Counted from the first letter of the stretch, positions 27,749 to 37,700 are shown. The stretch is 64,000 bases of DNA from JAWKTT01 sp041398965 (GCA_041398965.1 JAWKTT010000015.1:1-64000); one strand, 5' to 3'. Notes: a model not told the origin generated them from the letters alone. Program-made: numbers and translations.

Positions 27749-28843
27749 CTAGCGAATTTCGTAGATGAGGTCGCCAGTGTTGTCGTAGAAGCCTTCGCCG
27801 TCGGCTTGGAGGAGGCCGGTGCCGTGTTTGTGGAGCGTGATCCAAAGCGGGAGAATCATGTCGAGGGTGTCGTCGGTGCTACGGCCTTGCCAGAGGATTC
27901 CTAGAGAGACGATGGCTTGCACGCGATCGAGTGCCGCGAGAATCCTGGATTTATTCCCCTTGCCTTTCTTAGAAACTCGCTCACGGAATTCCTCTAACTC
28001 TTCGTCAGCGAGATCCGTGCCTGGCAAGTTGACTTCGAGTTGGCCGAGCAGTTCGTCGTCGCGAAAGAGATTTCCCGAATCGCTGGTCAACGGCTTGACG
28101 GAGAAACTGGCGTTTCGTGCTGTGAGGGCTGCGGTGATCCCGTCGAGTGAGAGCGGCGGGCCATCGAGCAGGAAGAATCTCATGTAGTACATTTTCGGAT
28201 CTCGTCTTGGAATGGACTTTTTGGTCTTGACTGCCTTCGGGGACTTAGATTGTCTCGGCTTGCGGGGCTTGACCTCGGGCCACAAGACTTCAAACTTCTC
28301 GTATCCATCGACAATGGCATAGTTTCGCTCCGAATAGGCGTTCGCTGTCAGCGGAGCCATTAGCCACGAACACTTCTTGTTGGTTTTTAGATTAAAAAGA
28401 AAGGGCCACTTCTTTAACTTCCGAAACAGGCTATTCACCGGCTTTATCGCCTCATTGTAGCTCGGTATCCAACGATTCATATAGCAGGTAATCGAACTCT
28501 CGTAGTAGTGGCCGTGTATCATTTCGGCCTCTGTGATAATTAACACGACAGGGGACTGGAAGAAACTCAGTCCAAGCCAAGTGGGTACAGGTTCTCCTCG
28601 CTCTTCGGCTATCCGAGCTGACGCCGGCTCATAAACCAACTGGTCGATCGTTGCTCCCGGAACGAGGGCATAAAAATGGGTACGGTCATTCTGGACGATT
28701 GTTTCCTCAACGCAAAACTCACGGCAAGACTCCTGCGATGGTTCAAACCTAATCGGGACGCCCCGGTAGCCGAGCGTTTTGAGCTCGCGCGCCAGGTTGT
28801 TCAGATCCTCACGATTCGCGTAAAACCTTACTTCTCTAGCCAA
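27749..28843 (-). CDS. Unknown 364-aa protein, possible immunity protein
   Basis: A soluble protein I cannot assign to a family. The N-terminal part starts MAREVRFYANREDLNNLAREL, and the middle has YALVPGATIDQLVYEP and YESSITCYMNRWIP. A Lys/Arg/Pro-rich linker (KPRKPRQSKSPKAVKTKKS) splits it from a C-terminal half ending GEGFYDNTGDLIYEIR. No signal peptide or membrane helix. It begins 11 bp after the stop of the toxin-like gene upstream on the same strand and is followed by a Hint fragment. The order 'C-terminal toxin fragment, unknown soluble gene, Hint fragment' is what polymorphic-toxin loci look like, so an immunity role is inferred from position only. Confidence 0.6.
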   Translation of the reverse strand: MAREVRFYANREDLNNLARELKTLGYRGVPIRFEPSQESCREFCVEETIVQNDRTHFYALVPGATIDQLVYEPASARIAEERGEPVPTWLGLSFFQSPVVLIITEAEMIHGHYYESSITCYMNRWIPSYNEAIKPVNSLFRKLKKWPFLFNLKTNKKCSWLMAPLTANAYSERNYAIVDGYEKFEVLWPEVKPRKPRQSKSPKAVKTKKSIPRRDPKMYYMRFFLLDGPPLSLDGITAALTARNASFSVKPLTSDSGNLFRDDELLGQLEVNLPGTDLADEELEEFRERVSKKGKGNKSRILAALDRVQAIVSLGILWQGRSTDDTLDMILPLWITLHKHGTGLLQADGEGFYDNTGDLIYEIR

Positions 28844-28854
28844 TATGCCACCTA

Positions 28855-29364
28855 CTATTTTGGCCCAGCATTGGGCCTGGGGACGGGATTCCAGCCTGGC
28901 CCGTTAGGGAATACCCGTTGAGGCGGACCACCACTCTTAGGTTGGAACCAATACTCAAATGTGTAATGTTTGTAATCATCGTGACTCTGCCTCCACTTTT
29001 CAACCTCCTCCATCACGCGCCGTTCGCGGGCAATCGGATCCCCCCGCTTGTCGTTCACGTCTCCAATCTGATAAATCACCATCCGCTTGTGCGCTTTATC
29101 GTCGAACGCGACGTCCATGAAGAACATTGCATCACCACCCTTTTCACCCATCGCAAACTCTATCTTGCCTTCAACCCCCTCCATTCCCGGTGGCAGTTCT
29201 TTGGCCCGTTTATCTTGCAGTGCTTGGTGTTCTGGGCATTGCCTCGTCCTGTTTCTTCGCCATATTCGGCAATGCTGCGAGTTCCATGGACGCCGGGAGA
29301 CGAATGCGCTGTCGGACGACTTCACCCATTTCGTGAGATCAACACTTCTGCGATGATGCGTCAC
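28855..29364 (-). CDS. Possible polymorphic-toxin C-terminal fragment, unknown family
   Basis: Up to 169 codons. The convincing part is the C-terminal about 115 residues: QDKRAKELPPGMEGVEGKIE, FMDVAFDDKAHKRMVIYQIG, RGDPIARERRVMEEVEKWRQ, ending in a Pro/Gly/Asn-rich tail (PNGPGWNPVPRPNAGPK). This is the size and style of an excised toxin domain. The N-terminal about 45 codons are Arg/Trp/Cys-rich and look out of frame. A neighbouring frame (29207-29323) reads more naturally as MGEVVRQRIRLPASMELAAL then MAKKQDEAM, so a frameshift near 29230 may have occurred. No toxin family was recognised. Directly followed by the unknown 364-aa gene. Confidence 0.45.
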   Translation of the reverse strand: MTHHRRSVDLTKWVKSSDSAFVSRRPWNSQHCRIWRRNRTRQCPEHQALQDKRAKELPPGMEGVEGKIEFAMGEKGGDAMFFMDVAFDDKAHKRMVIYQIGDVNDKRGDPIARERRVMEEVEKWRQSHDDYKHYTFEYWFQPKSGGPPQRVFPNGPGWNPVPRPNAGPK

Positions 29365-29500
29365 CCCAGAGCTTTATTTGCTCTATGAATTGCCATCACC
29401 TGAACAGAGCGAACTGGTCAGTCGCGGGGGTTGCCTCGACACATTGACAGATTTGGACTTGTGAGAATCAGCGAACTTGAATGCCAAATGGGTGGATAGA

Positions 29501-30193
29501 ATGAGTGATGATTCGGCAGGACTGACTGCATCTAATCGGACAGGTATCGAGCCATTTGTGGTGTTGGGGTCTCAATCGGCAGGGCGGTTGGCCGTCTTGG
29601 GGGCGCTGTTGCCTGCTCAACGTATTCGGGTGATGCCCCCTGAGAACGGTGAGGAACCCGGTTTTGAAGGACTCGCGGACATCGCGGCGATTGAGGCCCG
29701 CATCGCGCTGATTGCACGACTCAAGCATGTCGACGTCGCTCGACAGGTCGCACGGTTATCGGTCGAAGAGCGATCGGTGTGCGGCGGGATTCTGACGGCG
29801 GACACGGTCATCGTGGGGACCCGCTCCGATGGTCAATCGGTCGTCTGTGGGAAGCCCCCTGCGACGCCGGGACTGGCGGAAGCCGTCGTTCGTGACTGGT
29901 TTGTCAACTTGTATGCTGGTCGCTGGCATGTGGCGAAGACCGCTCTCTGTTTCAGCATGCCGGGGGCTAATCCGATCGAGCAGTTGGTCACGACTCGAGT
30001 GCTGTTTCATCCAGAATCTGCGGAGCTTGTCGACTGGTATCTCTCGACTGGCGAACCGTTCGGGAAGGCAGGGGGCTACGCGATTCAGGGGGGAGGCAGC
30101 CTCTTCGTGCAGGGAATCGACGGGAGCGTCAGCAATGTGGCCGGTCTCCCCCTCTGGGAAACTCGCAACCTGTTGCGATCGATTCTTCCTTGA
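29501..30193 (+). CDS. maf: Maf-family nucleoside triphosphate pyrophosphatase
   Basis: A 230-aa Maf/HAM1-like house-cleaning enzyme that hydrolyses non-canonical or modified NTPs. The start of the domain, FVVLGSQSAGRLAVLGALLP, corresponds to the usual LASxSPRR motif. CGGILTADTVIVG carries the catalytic Asp, and VVCGKPPATPG replaces the usual GKP segment. EPFGKAGGYAIQGGGSLFVQ and the final GSVSNVAGLPLWET are classic Maf. ATG 29501 with GGTGG upstream is preferred over 29477. It lies 177 bp upstream of the giant uvrA in the same direction and could share its transcript. Confidence 0.88.
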   Translation: MSDDSAGLTASNRTGIEPFVVLGSQSAGRLAVLGALLPAQRIRVMPPENGEEPGFEGLADIAAIEARIALIARLKHVDVARQVARLSVEERSVCGGILTADTVIVGTRSDGQSVVCGKPPATPGLAEAVVRDWFVNLYAGRWHVAKTALCFSMPGANPIEQLVTTRVLFHPESAELVDWYLSTGEPFGKAGGYAIQGGGSLFVQGIDGSVSNVAGLPLWETRNLLRSILP

Positions 30194-30370
30194 ACGCCAG
30201 CGATCTCAAATCGGGGAACGGTGCCGGTCTTCGTGGACAACAGCCCAATTCTCGCGGCAGGCACTTCCGTCTCGGGACTTTGTCGGTTCGGATGTGCCAG
30301 ACGGGGCGGCGGACTACAATGCTGTTCGTTGAAGGTCCCGATACGGAACGACTAACACAGAGCAAGCAGC

Positions 30371-33300
30371 ATGGCGGCGGGAGATATCGTGATTCGCGGG
30401 GCGAGGGAGCATAACCTCCGTGGGGTAGACCTCACACTCCCCCGCAACCAGTTGATTGTCATGACCGGGGTCAGCGGCTCGGGGAAAAGCTCGCTTGCAT
30501 TTGATACGTTGTATGCCGAAGGACAACGCCGCTACGTCGAGTCCCTCTCGACCTACGCTCGGCAGTTCCTCGGGCAAATGCCGAAGCCAGACGTCGACAC
30601 CATCACCGGGTTGGCCCCCTCGATTTCCATTCAGCAGAAGGCGACCTCCCGAAACCCTCGCAGCACCGTCGGGACGATCACCGAAATCTACGACTATTTG
30701 CGCGTGCTCTATGCACGTGTTGGCACCGGAAAATGTGCGAAGTGTGGACAGGTCATCGCGGCCCAATCGGTCGATCAGATTGTCGAGTCGATCGCAGCAC
30801 AACCTGAGGGGACGAAGTATCAAATCCTCGCTCCGATTGTTACCCAGCAAAAAGGAGAGTTTCGCGACCTCTTTGCCGACTTGCTGAAACAGGGCTACCT
30901 GCGTGCTCGGGTCGATGGCGAGATCGTCAACCTTTCTGATGACCTCGGCCTGAAGAAACACTTCAAACATACTATTGAAGTGATCATCGACCGACTTGTC
31001 GCTGGTAAAGGGACTCGCACCCGACTGGCCGAAGGGGTCGAACAAGCGATCAAGCTCAGCGGCGGCACACTGCTCGTCGTGAGTAGTCCTCCGGATTTGC
31101 CGACCAATTCTCCCCTCGATGCCCGCCCCTCAATGGACTCGATCGGCGAGTTGCCGGCTGGCCCTGAGGGACCGTCTGAGCGGTTGTACTCGGCCCTCTA
31201 CGCTTGTGCCAAGTGTGGCATCTCTTACGAACCCCCGTCGCCGCAACTCTTCTCGTTCAACTCGCCGCTGGGAATGTGCCGCGATTGTACTGGTCTCGGC
31301 CATCGACATCAGATTCTCATCGATCGACTGATTGCAGATGACTCGCTCTCGATCTCCAAGGGAGCACTCAACCTCCTGGGTAAGTTCTCCAAGATGGGGC
31401 GCTGGCGGCGACACCTGTTCAAGGGGATCGCCGCCGCGATTGAAACCGACACGAAACTTCCTGAGGACTCATTCCTGAAGACGCCGTGGAAGGATCTTCC
31501 CGAACAGTCGAAGGAGTTGTTCCTCAATGGTCTGGGGGATCGGCACATCACCTTTTCGTGGCGGCATCGGGGGGGCGTCTGGAAGCATGGCGGGACCTAT
31601 GCCGGCCTCCTCAACGAGATGCATGACGACTATGTCAAGTCGAAGAATCCGATGCAGCGTCGCCAGTATGAGAAGTACATGGAGGTTGGCCCCTGTGGTG
31701 CGTGTCATGGCGAACGACTCAACGAGCAAGCCCGCAGCGTACTGCTGACATCGACCGCATCTCTCCCTGCCAACGCCAAGGGGACGAGCAGTTGTTCCCT
31801 GTCGCTCCCGCAGGCATGTGCCCTCTCGATCGAAGATGCCGACCTATTCTTTCAGCATCTCACACTCGACACCACGCAGCATTTTATCGCCGAAGATGCC
31901 CTGCGCGAGATCACCGGACGACTCGGGTTCCTGCTCAAGTGTGGGCTTGGATACCTCACGCTCGACCGCACCGCTCCAACACTTAGCGGCGGAGAGTCAC
32001 AACGAATTCGACTCGCCGGGCAGATCGGGTGCGGGCTGGTCGGAGTGCTGTACATTCTGGATGAACCTTCCATCGGGCTGCACCCGCGAGATAATCAGAT
32101 GCTCCTGGGATCGTTGCTGGACTTGCGCGATCAGGGCAACACCGTGATCGTCGTCGAGCATGACGAAGAGACGATGGAGGCTGCCGATCACATCGTCGAC
32201 TTCGGCCCCGGACCGGGTGTGCGCGGTGGAGAAATCGTCGTTGCCGGGACTGTCGAGGATGTTAAAGCTCACGCACGAAGCGTCACGGGAGCCTATCTTT
32301 CTGGACGAAGTCAGATCGCTGTCCCGAAAGAACGGCGTCCCATTGATGCAAAAAAACACCTGAAGATCGTCGGTGCAAAGCATAATAATCTCAAGGATGT
32401 TGACGTTACGATTCCGCTGGGAGTGTTCGTCTGCATTACCGGCGTGAGTGGCTCGGGAAAGAGTTCGATCACGAACGACATTTTATGGGAAGTCCTAAAC
32501 CGAGACATTAACAAAGGGAACGGCACGCCCGGACGACACGAACGAATTGAGGGGCTTGAACTTCTGGACAAGGCGATCGATATCGATCAATCGCCGATCG
32601 GACGAACCCCGCGGTCGAACCCCTCCACTTATGTGAAGTTGTTCGACCTGATTCGTGACCTATACACCCAATTGCCACAGTCGAAAGTACGCGGCTACAA
32701 GAAGGGGCGTTTTTCATTTAATGTGGCCGATGGTCGTTGTGAGGCGTGCGAAGGACACGGGGCAACCAAGCTGGAGATGGATTTTCTGGCAGATATCTGG
32801 GTTCCTTGCACACTCTGCAATGGCCGCCGCTTCAATCACGAAACACTCGAAGTGAAGTACCGCGAGAAGTCCATTGCCGATGTCCTCAACATGGATGTCC
32901 AAGAGGCATTGGAGCACTTCAAGAATCACCCGAAGATTCACCGTATGTTGCAGACGTTGCACGACGTCGGACTCGACTACATGAAGCTCGGTCAACCATC
33001 ACCGACGGTGTCTGGTGGAGAAGCTCAGCGAATTAAGTTAGCACGCGAACTCGGCAAGCGATCGACTGGGAACACGCTCTATTTACTGGATGAACCGACG
33101 ACGGGGCTGCATTTCGAGGATGTCCGCAAACTGCTCGAAGTGCTACATAGCTTTGCCGACGCCGGAAACACGGTGTTAGTCGTGGAGCATAGCCTCGATG
33201 TCATTAAGACAGCCGATTGGGTAATCGACGTTGGCCCCGAGGGGGGAAGTGGCGGAGGTCGAATCCTGGTGGAGGGAACGCCCGAAATGGTGGCCGCTTG

Positions 33301-36300
33301 CGAGGAGTCCCACACCGGGCGGGCGTTACGCAACGTCCCCGGAATTCTGCCGTCGGGAGCGAAGCCCCGGAAGGGACGAAAGCAACTCAGCACTTCCGCT
33401 GCGAAGGCGGCGAACGGGGTGCTTCGGAAAACTACCCATCGACCCGCTCCGAATCTGGACACCCCGATTATCAAGATTCGCGGGGCTTCACAACATAATC
33501 TGCAATCGGTCAACGTTGACGTCCCTCGTGATGCCATCTCGGTCTTCTGCGGGCCGAGTGGCAGCGGGAAGACTTCGCTCGCAATGGATACCCTCTATGC
33601 CGAGGGTCAGCGCCGTTACGTCGAGTCACTTTCTGCCTATGCGAGGCAATTTCTCGGTCAGATGCCAAAACCTAAACTGGATCATATCTCTGGTCTTTCG
33701 CCCGCAATCGCTATGGAACAAAAGACCGTCGGTTCGACTCCGCGCTCGACCGTCGGGACAGTTACTGAAATCTATGACTATCTGCGAGTACTGTTCGCCC
33801 GCCTCGGGAGGATGTACTGCCCCGATTGCGGTGGCGAAGTTACTCGTCAGACGACCGATCAGATTATCGATCGGGTGATGCTGCTTCCGGCGAAGACCCG
33901 CATGTACATTGCGGCTCCAATTGAGGTGCCCGTTGGGCAGCCCTACGACAAGCTCTGGGACCGACTGGGGACACAGGGTTTTCTTCGTGTGCGAATTAAC
34001 GGCGTCACCTATGCACTTGAGGAGGTTCCCAAGATTGACCATAAGCGAGGGCACTTGGTCGAGGTTGTCATCGATCGGATTGCCGTCTCTCCGGAGACCC
34101 GTAGTCGCATCGCGGATAGCATCGAGTCTGCCCTTGAAGCCGGGAAGGGGGTCGTCCACCTGGTACATGTCGAGAAGGATGTTCCTGAGGAACAGTGGCG
34201 GACGGATCGCCTGAGTCTGAGTTATACTTGTCCTCAATGCGAGTCTCGTTCGGGCCGTAGCTTCGTCGATCTCTCACCCCAGAACTTTTCGTTTAATAGC
34301 CCTCTCGGTTGGTGTGAAGCTTGCGAAGGACTCGGGGTCGAGCAAGGGACGAATCAGCAGGCGATCGTCGCCAGTCCGAATCTCAGCCTGCTGGATGGTG
34401 CGGTCTCTGCGTGGCCAGTCCCGAGACATCACGCAGAGTTTTTGCGAATCTTGCAGGCCATGGCGAGCACCTTTCAGTTCCCCCTGGATGTCCCGTGGTA
34501 TCAACTCGATTCGTCGGCCCAGCGTGTTATCCTCTATGGGAGTGATGTTTGGATCGACGTTGCTGAAACCGCGTCCCAAACGAACACCACAGGAGAGGTC
34601 AGTTCCTGTTGCCCGTTCTCGTTTCAATATAAGGGGCTCTATCCTGGCATCGATGAAGCGTCACGCGTCTCTTACGACTATCGCAGGAAGTTCATGGACC
34701 TCATCGGCGAGAAGCCTTGTTCTATTTGCAATGGAGACCGCATTCGTCAGGATGCCGCCGCCGTGCGACTCAACAGCATGACGCTTCCCACACTCTGCAA
34801 GTTACCACTCGCCGAGGCGCTCACGTTCTTAGACGATCTCGCTCTCACTCCGGAACAGAAGAAGATCGGCGCCGACCTGCTCGGTGAGTCGTTGCATCGA
34901 TTGCGTTTTCTCGTCGACGTCGGACTCCACTACCTGACGCTCGATCGTGGAATGCCAACATTGAGCGGCGGCGAGTCTCAACGCATTCGACTGGCAGGAC
35001 AGATCGGCCGCGCATTGACAGGTGTACTTTACGTACTCGACGAACCGACGATCGGACTACATCCGCGCGACAACGGACGACTCATCTCGGCACTACAAAA
35101 GCTCCGCGACTTAGGGAACACCGTCGTCCTCGTGGAGCACGACCGAGAAGTTCTTGATGCCGCAGACTACCTCTACGACTTTGGGCCGGGAAGTGGACGA
35201 TTCGGCGGAAGCGTTATTTCCAGCGGGACGCCGCGGGAGGTGACATCACAGGTCACGGCCTCACTGACCGGGGCCTACCTGAGCGGCGAAAAGGGAATTC
35301 CAATCCCGTCCACTCGGCGAATCGAGCGAATCGTCACGGTCGCTTCAGACGACAAGAAGAGTCGTGGAGCCAAGCGGCCTCAGACGGACGGCCCTGTGAC
35401 GGAACTAACCGATCTGTCTTTTGCCCCATCGCTTTATTCCAAGCCCCCCGGCGATGCCTGGTTGACGATTACCAACTGTCGCCAGAATAATCTTCGTGGT
35501 GTCGATTTGTCGATTCCCCTCGGCACCTTCACCTGCGTCACGGGGCTCTCTGGGTCGGGAAAGAGTTCCCTAATCCAGGAGACACTCGCCCGGGCAGTCG
35601 CAAGGCATCTCAACCGTACTGGCGAGGCACCAGGGCCCTTTGATCGCCTAAGTGGCGTGGAAAGAATTAGTCGAGTTATTCAAGTCGACCAGTCCCCCTT
35701 AGGGGCAACGCCAGCTTCGAACCCCGCAACTTATACTGGCGTGTTCGACCCAATTCGCGAGTTGTTCAGTCGACTACCAGACTCCAAGATTCGGGGATTC
35801 AAACCGGGACGCTTCAGTTTCAATCGGGCAGGCGGGCGCTGCGAAGACTGTGAGGGGCTCGGACAGAAGAAGATTGAAATGCACTTTCTCCCAGATGTCT
35901 GGGTGACCTGCGACACCTGTCGCGGACGGCGTTATAACGAGGAAACGCTCACGGTGAAGTACCGTGGGCAATCCATTTCGGAGATTCTCGACCTCTCGAT
36001 CGGACAGGCTCTGGATGTCTTTGACAACATCCCGAAAATACGTGCCCCACTGGCAACCCTCGCGGCCATTGGTCTCGATTATCTAACACTCGGCCAATCG
36101 GCGACGACTCTTTCCGGCGGCGAAGCTCAGCGGGTGAAACTCGCGGCGGAACTTTGTAAGCCCAATAATGGTCGCACTCTGTACCTATTAGACGAACCGA
36201 CAACAGGTCTGCACTTTGATGACATCGCCAAACTATTGACTGTGCTAAATAGCCTTGTAGAACAGGGGAATACGGTGCTCGTGATTGAGCATAACCTCGA

Positions 36301-37609
36301 CGTCATTAAGACAGCAGACTGGATTGTCGATGTCGGTCCCGAGGCAGGGACAGGTGGTGGACAAATCGTTGTTCAAGGCCCCCCGGAAGTTGTCGTTGAC
36401 TACGCAACTCGACAACAGCATCAACACTCTGGGATCGTCGCAGATCAAGCTCCGTTGCCTGAATTAGCTGCTGCAACGAAAAAGAAGGGGCGAAAGTCGC
36501 GTAAGGGAGCGGTGTCGGATGTCGCCGAGCATCCTCAGACGACAGGTTTACGGAGTTGGACTGGCGAACTGCTGGCTCCGATCCTGGAACGTGACACCCG
36601 GGGAGAAATTGCCGTATTCGACGCAGAGGCAGAACGGAAGAAGCGGAAGGGGGACGTCGAAATCACGAAGGTGGGACAAGATGTCGCCATGCCGTGGCAA
36701 CGTGATGGTCGACGCTGGCACCTTCAGGACCGTGTTTCGCGAAATGGCAAACCGTGTCGCTGGGAGGGCGCGGCCCTCGAGTTTGTCGTCGACACACTCG
36801 CCCTCTATAAAGGACTTCAGGAAGCGAATTGGAACGATCAATCTACTGTCGAAGTGACTGCCGAAAAGAAGACCGGCACGGGATGGTTCTTCCATGCACT
36901 CACGGGAGATGAATGGCTGTTAAGACTCTCGTTCCGTGTCCCTAAAGGGACCTATCATGAGGCGGAACTCTCGACGTCATTAGCGCTGAAGCCTGTTGAC
37001 GAGATTTCCGACTTGCCGGTCTATGGACGGGGCGAGCGGATCCGTTTTAATAACTCCAAAGGACCATTCCAGGAGGTTGTCATTGATGTGCACTGGCTCC
37101 GAGAGATCGACACCCCGGCGTTTCGCGACTTCCTGGAACATTCTGTTGCGCGTTATGTCGAGCGGGTCGACGATGAAGCAAAGAAACCCATCGAGAGCCT
37201 GACCCCGTGGGCTGTATTAGGTAAGAAGTGGCACCTCTCCCGCAAGGGCTTTCCATCTGCCAAACGTGTCGCCTGGAATATTGACGTCCTGAATGAACTA
37301 ATGAATGTCCTTGAACCAGCGCTCGAGGGAACTACGGTCGATTGGTCTAACAAGACACAAATCGTCTGGAAAGACACAGAGAGTGGCCAGACTCTTGTCG
37401 AACTACAAACGAAACGGAGAGACGCCTTGTATCTCACGTTACTGACGACTCCCGGAGCCTTGCCATTGGGACAAATAGCCGGTGTTGGTCAGACGCAAGA
37501 ACTAATCCCCCATCGTACGGGAAAAGAGGGTGTCAAGTTGACCTTTACAAGAACAAGTCAAATCGACTCTTCGCTGCTCGTCGCGGCCATTTCAACAATT
37601 CGAGGTTAG
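30371..37609 (+). CDS. uvrA: Tandem (double-length) UvrA with duplicated C-terminal extension
   Basis: A 2412-aa protein made of two complete UvrA units fused in one frame, plus about 370 extra residues. UvrA is the damage-sensing ATPase of nucleotide excision repair and normally works as a dimer of about 950-residue chains. Copy 1 spans about 1-980 and copy 2 about 1040-2065. Walker A motifs lie at about 33, 691, 1061 and 1725. All four LSGGE/VSGGE signatures and all four LDEP Walker B motifs are intact. Zinc-finger cysteine pairs (CAKC...CRDC, CEAC...CTLC, CPQC...CEAC, CEDC...CDTC) are kept in both copies. The tail (about 2107-2412) holds two copies of a domain I do not recognise, each starting PW...W-H-L. 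The frame is open throughout, so the fusion is real rather than a sequencing artefact. Confidence 0.95.
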   Translation: MAAGDIVIRGAREHNLRGVDLTLPRNQLIVMTGVSGSGKSSLAFDTLYAEGQRRYVESLSTYARQFLGQMPKPDVDTITGLAPSISIQQKATSRNPRSTVGTITEIYDYLRVLYARVGTGKCAKCGQVIAAQSVDQIVESIAAQPEGTKYQILAPIVTQQKGEFRDLFADLLKQGYLRARVDGEIVNLSDDLGLKKHFKHTIEVIIDRLVAGKGTRTRLAEGVEQAIKLSGGTLLVVSSPPDLPTNSPLDARPSMDSIGELPAGPEGPSERLYSALYACAKCGISYEPPSPQLFSFNSPLGMCRDCTGLGHRHQILIDRLIADDSLSISKGALNLLGKFSKMGRWRRHLFKGIAAAIETDTKLPEDSFLKTPWKDLPEQSKELFLNGLGDRHITFSWRHRGGVWKHGGTYAGLLNEMHDDYVKSKNPMQRRQYEKYMEVGPCGACHGERLNEQARSVLLTSTASLPANAKGTSSCSLSLPQACALSIEDADLFFQHLTLDTTQHFIAEDALREITGRLGFLLKCGLGYLTLDRTAPTLSGGESQRIRLAGQIGCGLVGVLYILDEPSIGLHPRDNQMLLGSLLDLRDQGNTVIVVEHDEETMEAADHIVDFGPGPGVRGGEIVVAGTVEDVKAHARSVTGAYLSGRSQIAVPKERRPIDAKKHLKIVGAKHNNLKDVDVTIPLGVFVCITGVSGSGKSSITNDILWEVLNRDINKGNGTPGRHERIEGLELLDKAIDIDQSPIGRTPRSNPSTYVKLFDLIRDLYTQLPQSKVRGYKKGRFSFNVADGRCEACEGHGATKLEMDFLADIWVPCTLCNGRRFNHETLEVKYREKSIADVLNMDVQEALEHFKNHPKIHRMLQTLHDVGLDYMKLGQPSPTVSGGEAQRIKLARELGKRSTGNTLYLLDEPTTGLHFEDVRKLLEVLHSFADAGNTVLVVEHSLDVIKTADWVIDVGPEGGSGGGRILVEGTPEMVAACEESHTGRALRNVPGILPSGAKPRKGRKQLSTSAAKAANGVLRKTTHRPAPNLDTPIIKIRGASQHNLQSVNVDVPRDAISVFCGPSGSGKTSLAMDTLYAEGQRRYVESLSAYARQFLGQMPKPKLDHISGLSPAIAMEQKTVGSTPRSTVGTVTEIYDYLRVLFARLGRMYCPDCGGEVTRQTTDQIIDRVMLLPAKTRMYIAAPIEVPVGQPYDKLWDRLGTQGFLRVRINGVTYALEEVPKIDHKRGHLVEVVIDRIAVSPETRSRIADSIESALEAGKGVVHLVHVEKDVPEEQWRTDRLSLSYTCPQCESRSGRSFVDLSPQNFSFNSPLGWCEACEGLGVEQGTNQQAIVASPNLSLLDGAVSAWPVPRHHAEFLRILQAMASTFQFPLDVPWYQLDSSAQRVILYGSDVWIDVAETASQTNTTGEVSSCCPFSFQYKGLYPGIDEASRVSYDYRRKFMDLIGEKPCSICNGDRIRQDAAAVRLNSMTLPTLCKLPLAEALTFLDDLALTPEQKKIGADLLGESLHRLRFLVDVGLHYLTLDRGMPTLSGGESQRIRLAGQIGRALTGVLYVLDEPTIGLHPRDNGRLISALQKLRDLGNTVVLVEHDREVLDAADYLYDFGPGSGRFGGSVISSGTPREVTSQVTASLTGAYLSGEKGIPIPSTRRIERIVTVASDDKKSRGAKRPQTDGPVTELTDLSFAPSLYSKPPGDAWLTITNCRQNNLRGVDLSIPLGTFTCVTGLSGSGKSSLIQETLARAVARHLNRTGEAPGPFDRLSGVERISRVIQVDQSPLGATPASNPATYTGVFDPIRELFSRLPDSKIRGFKPGRFSFNRAGGRCEDCEGLGQKKIEMHFLPDVWVTCDTCRGRRYNEETLTVKYRGQSISEILDLSIGQALDVFDNIPKIRAPLATLAAIGLDYLTLGQSATTLSGGEAQRVKLAAELCKPNNGRTLYLLDEPTTGLHFDDIAKLLTVLNSLVEQGNTVLVIEHNLDVIKTADWIVDVGPEAGTGGGQIVVQGPPEVVVDYATRQQHQHSGIVADQAPLPELAAATKKKGRKSRKGAVSDVAEHPQTTGLRSWTGELLAPILERDTRGEIAVFDAEAERKKRKGDVEITKVGQDVAMPWQRDGRRWHLQDRVSRNGKPCRWEGAALEFVVDTLALYKGLQEANWNDQSTVEVTAEKKTGTGWFFHALTGDEWLLRLSFRVPKGTYHEAELSTSLALKPVDEISDLPVYGRGERIRFNNSKGPFQEVVIDVHWLREIDTPAFRDFLEHSVARYVERVDDEAKKPIESLTPWAVLGKKWHLSRKGFPSAKRVAWNIDVLNELMNVLEPALEGTTVDWSNKTQIVWKDTESGQTLVELQTKRRDALYLTLLTTPGALPLGQIAGVGQTQELIPHRTGKEGVKLTFTRTSQIDSSLLVAAISTIRG

Positions 37610-37700
37610 CGACTTCAGATTGACAAACGACGGCGATGGCAACCGTTGTACTCAGAATTCGCAGGGCCCAAAGGGACTTACAAATAGAGGATTTCTCAAC

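Noticed and set aside
29127..29336. Hydrophobic plus-strand small frame over the toxin-like gene
   Set aside because: Antisense to the better-composed minus-strand frame and without a ribosome-binding site.
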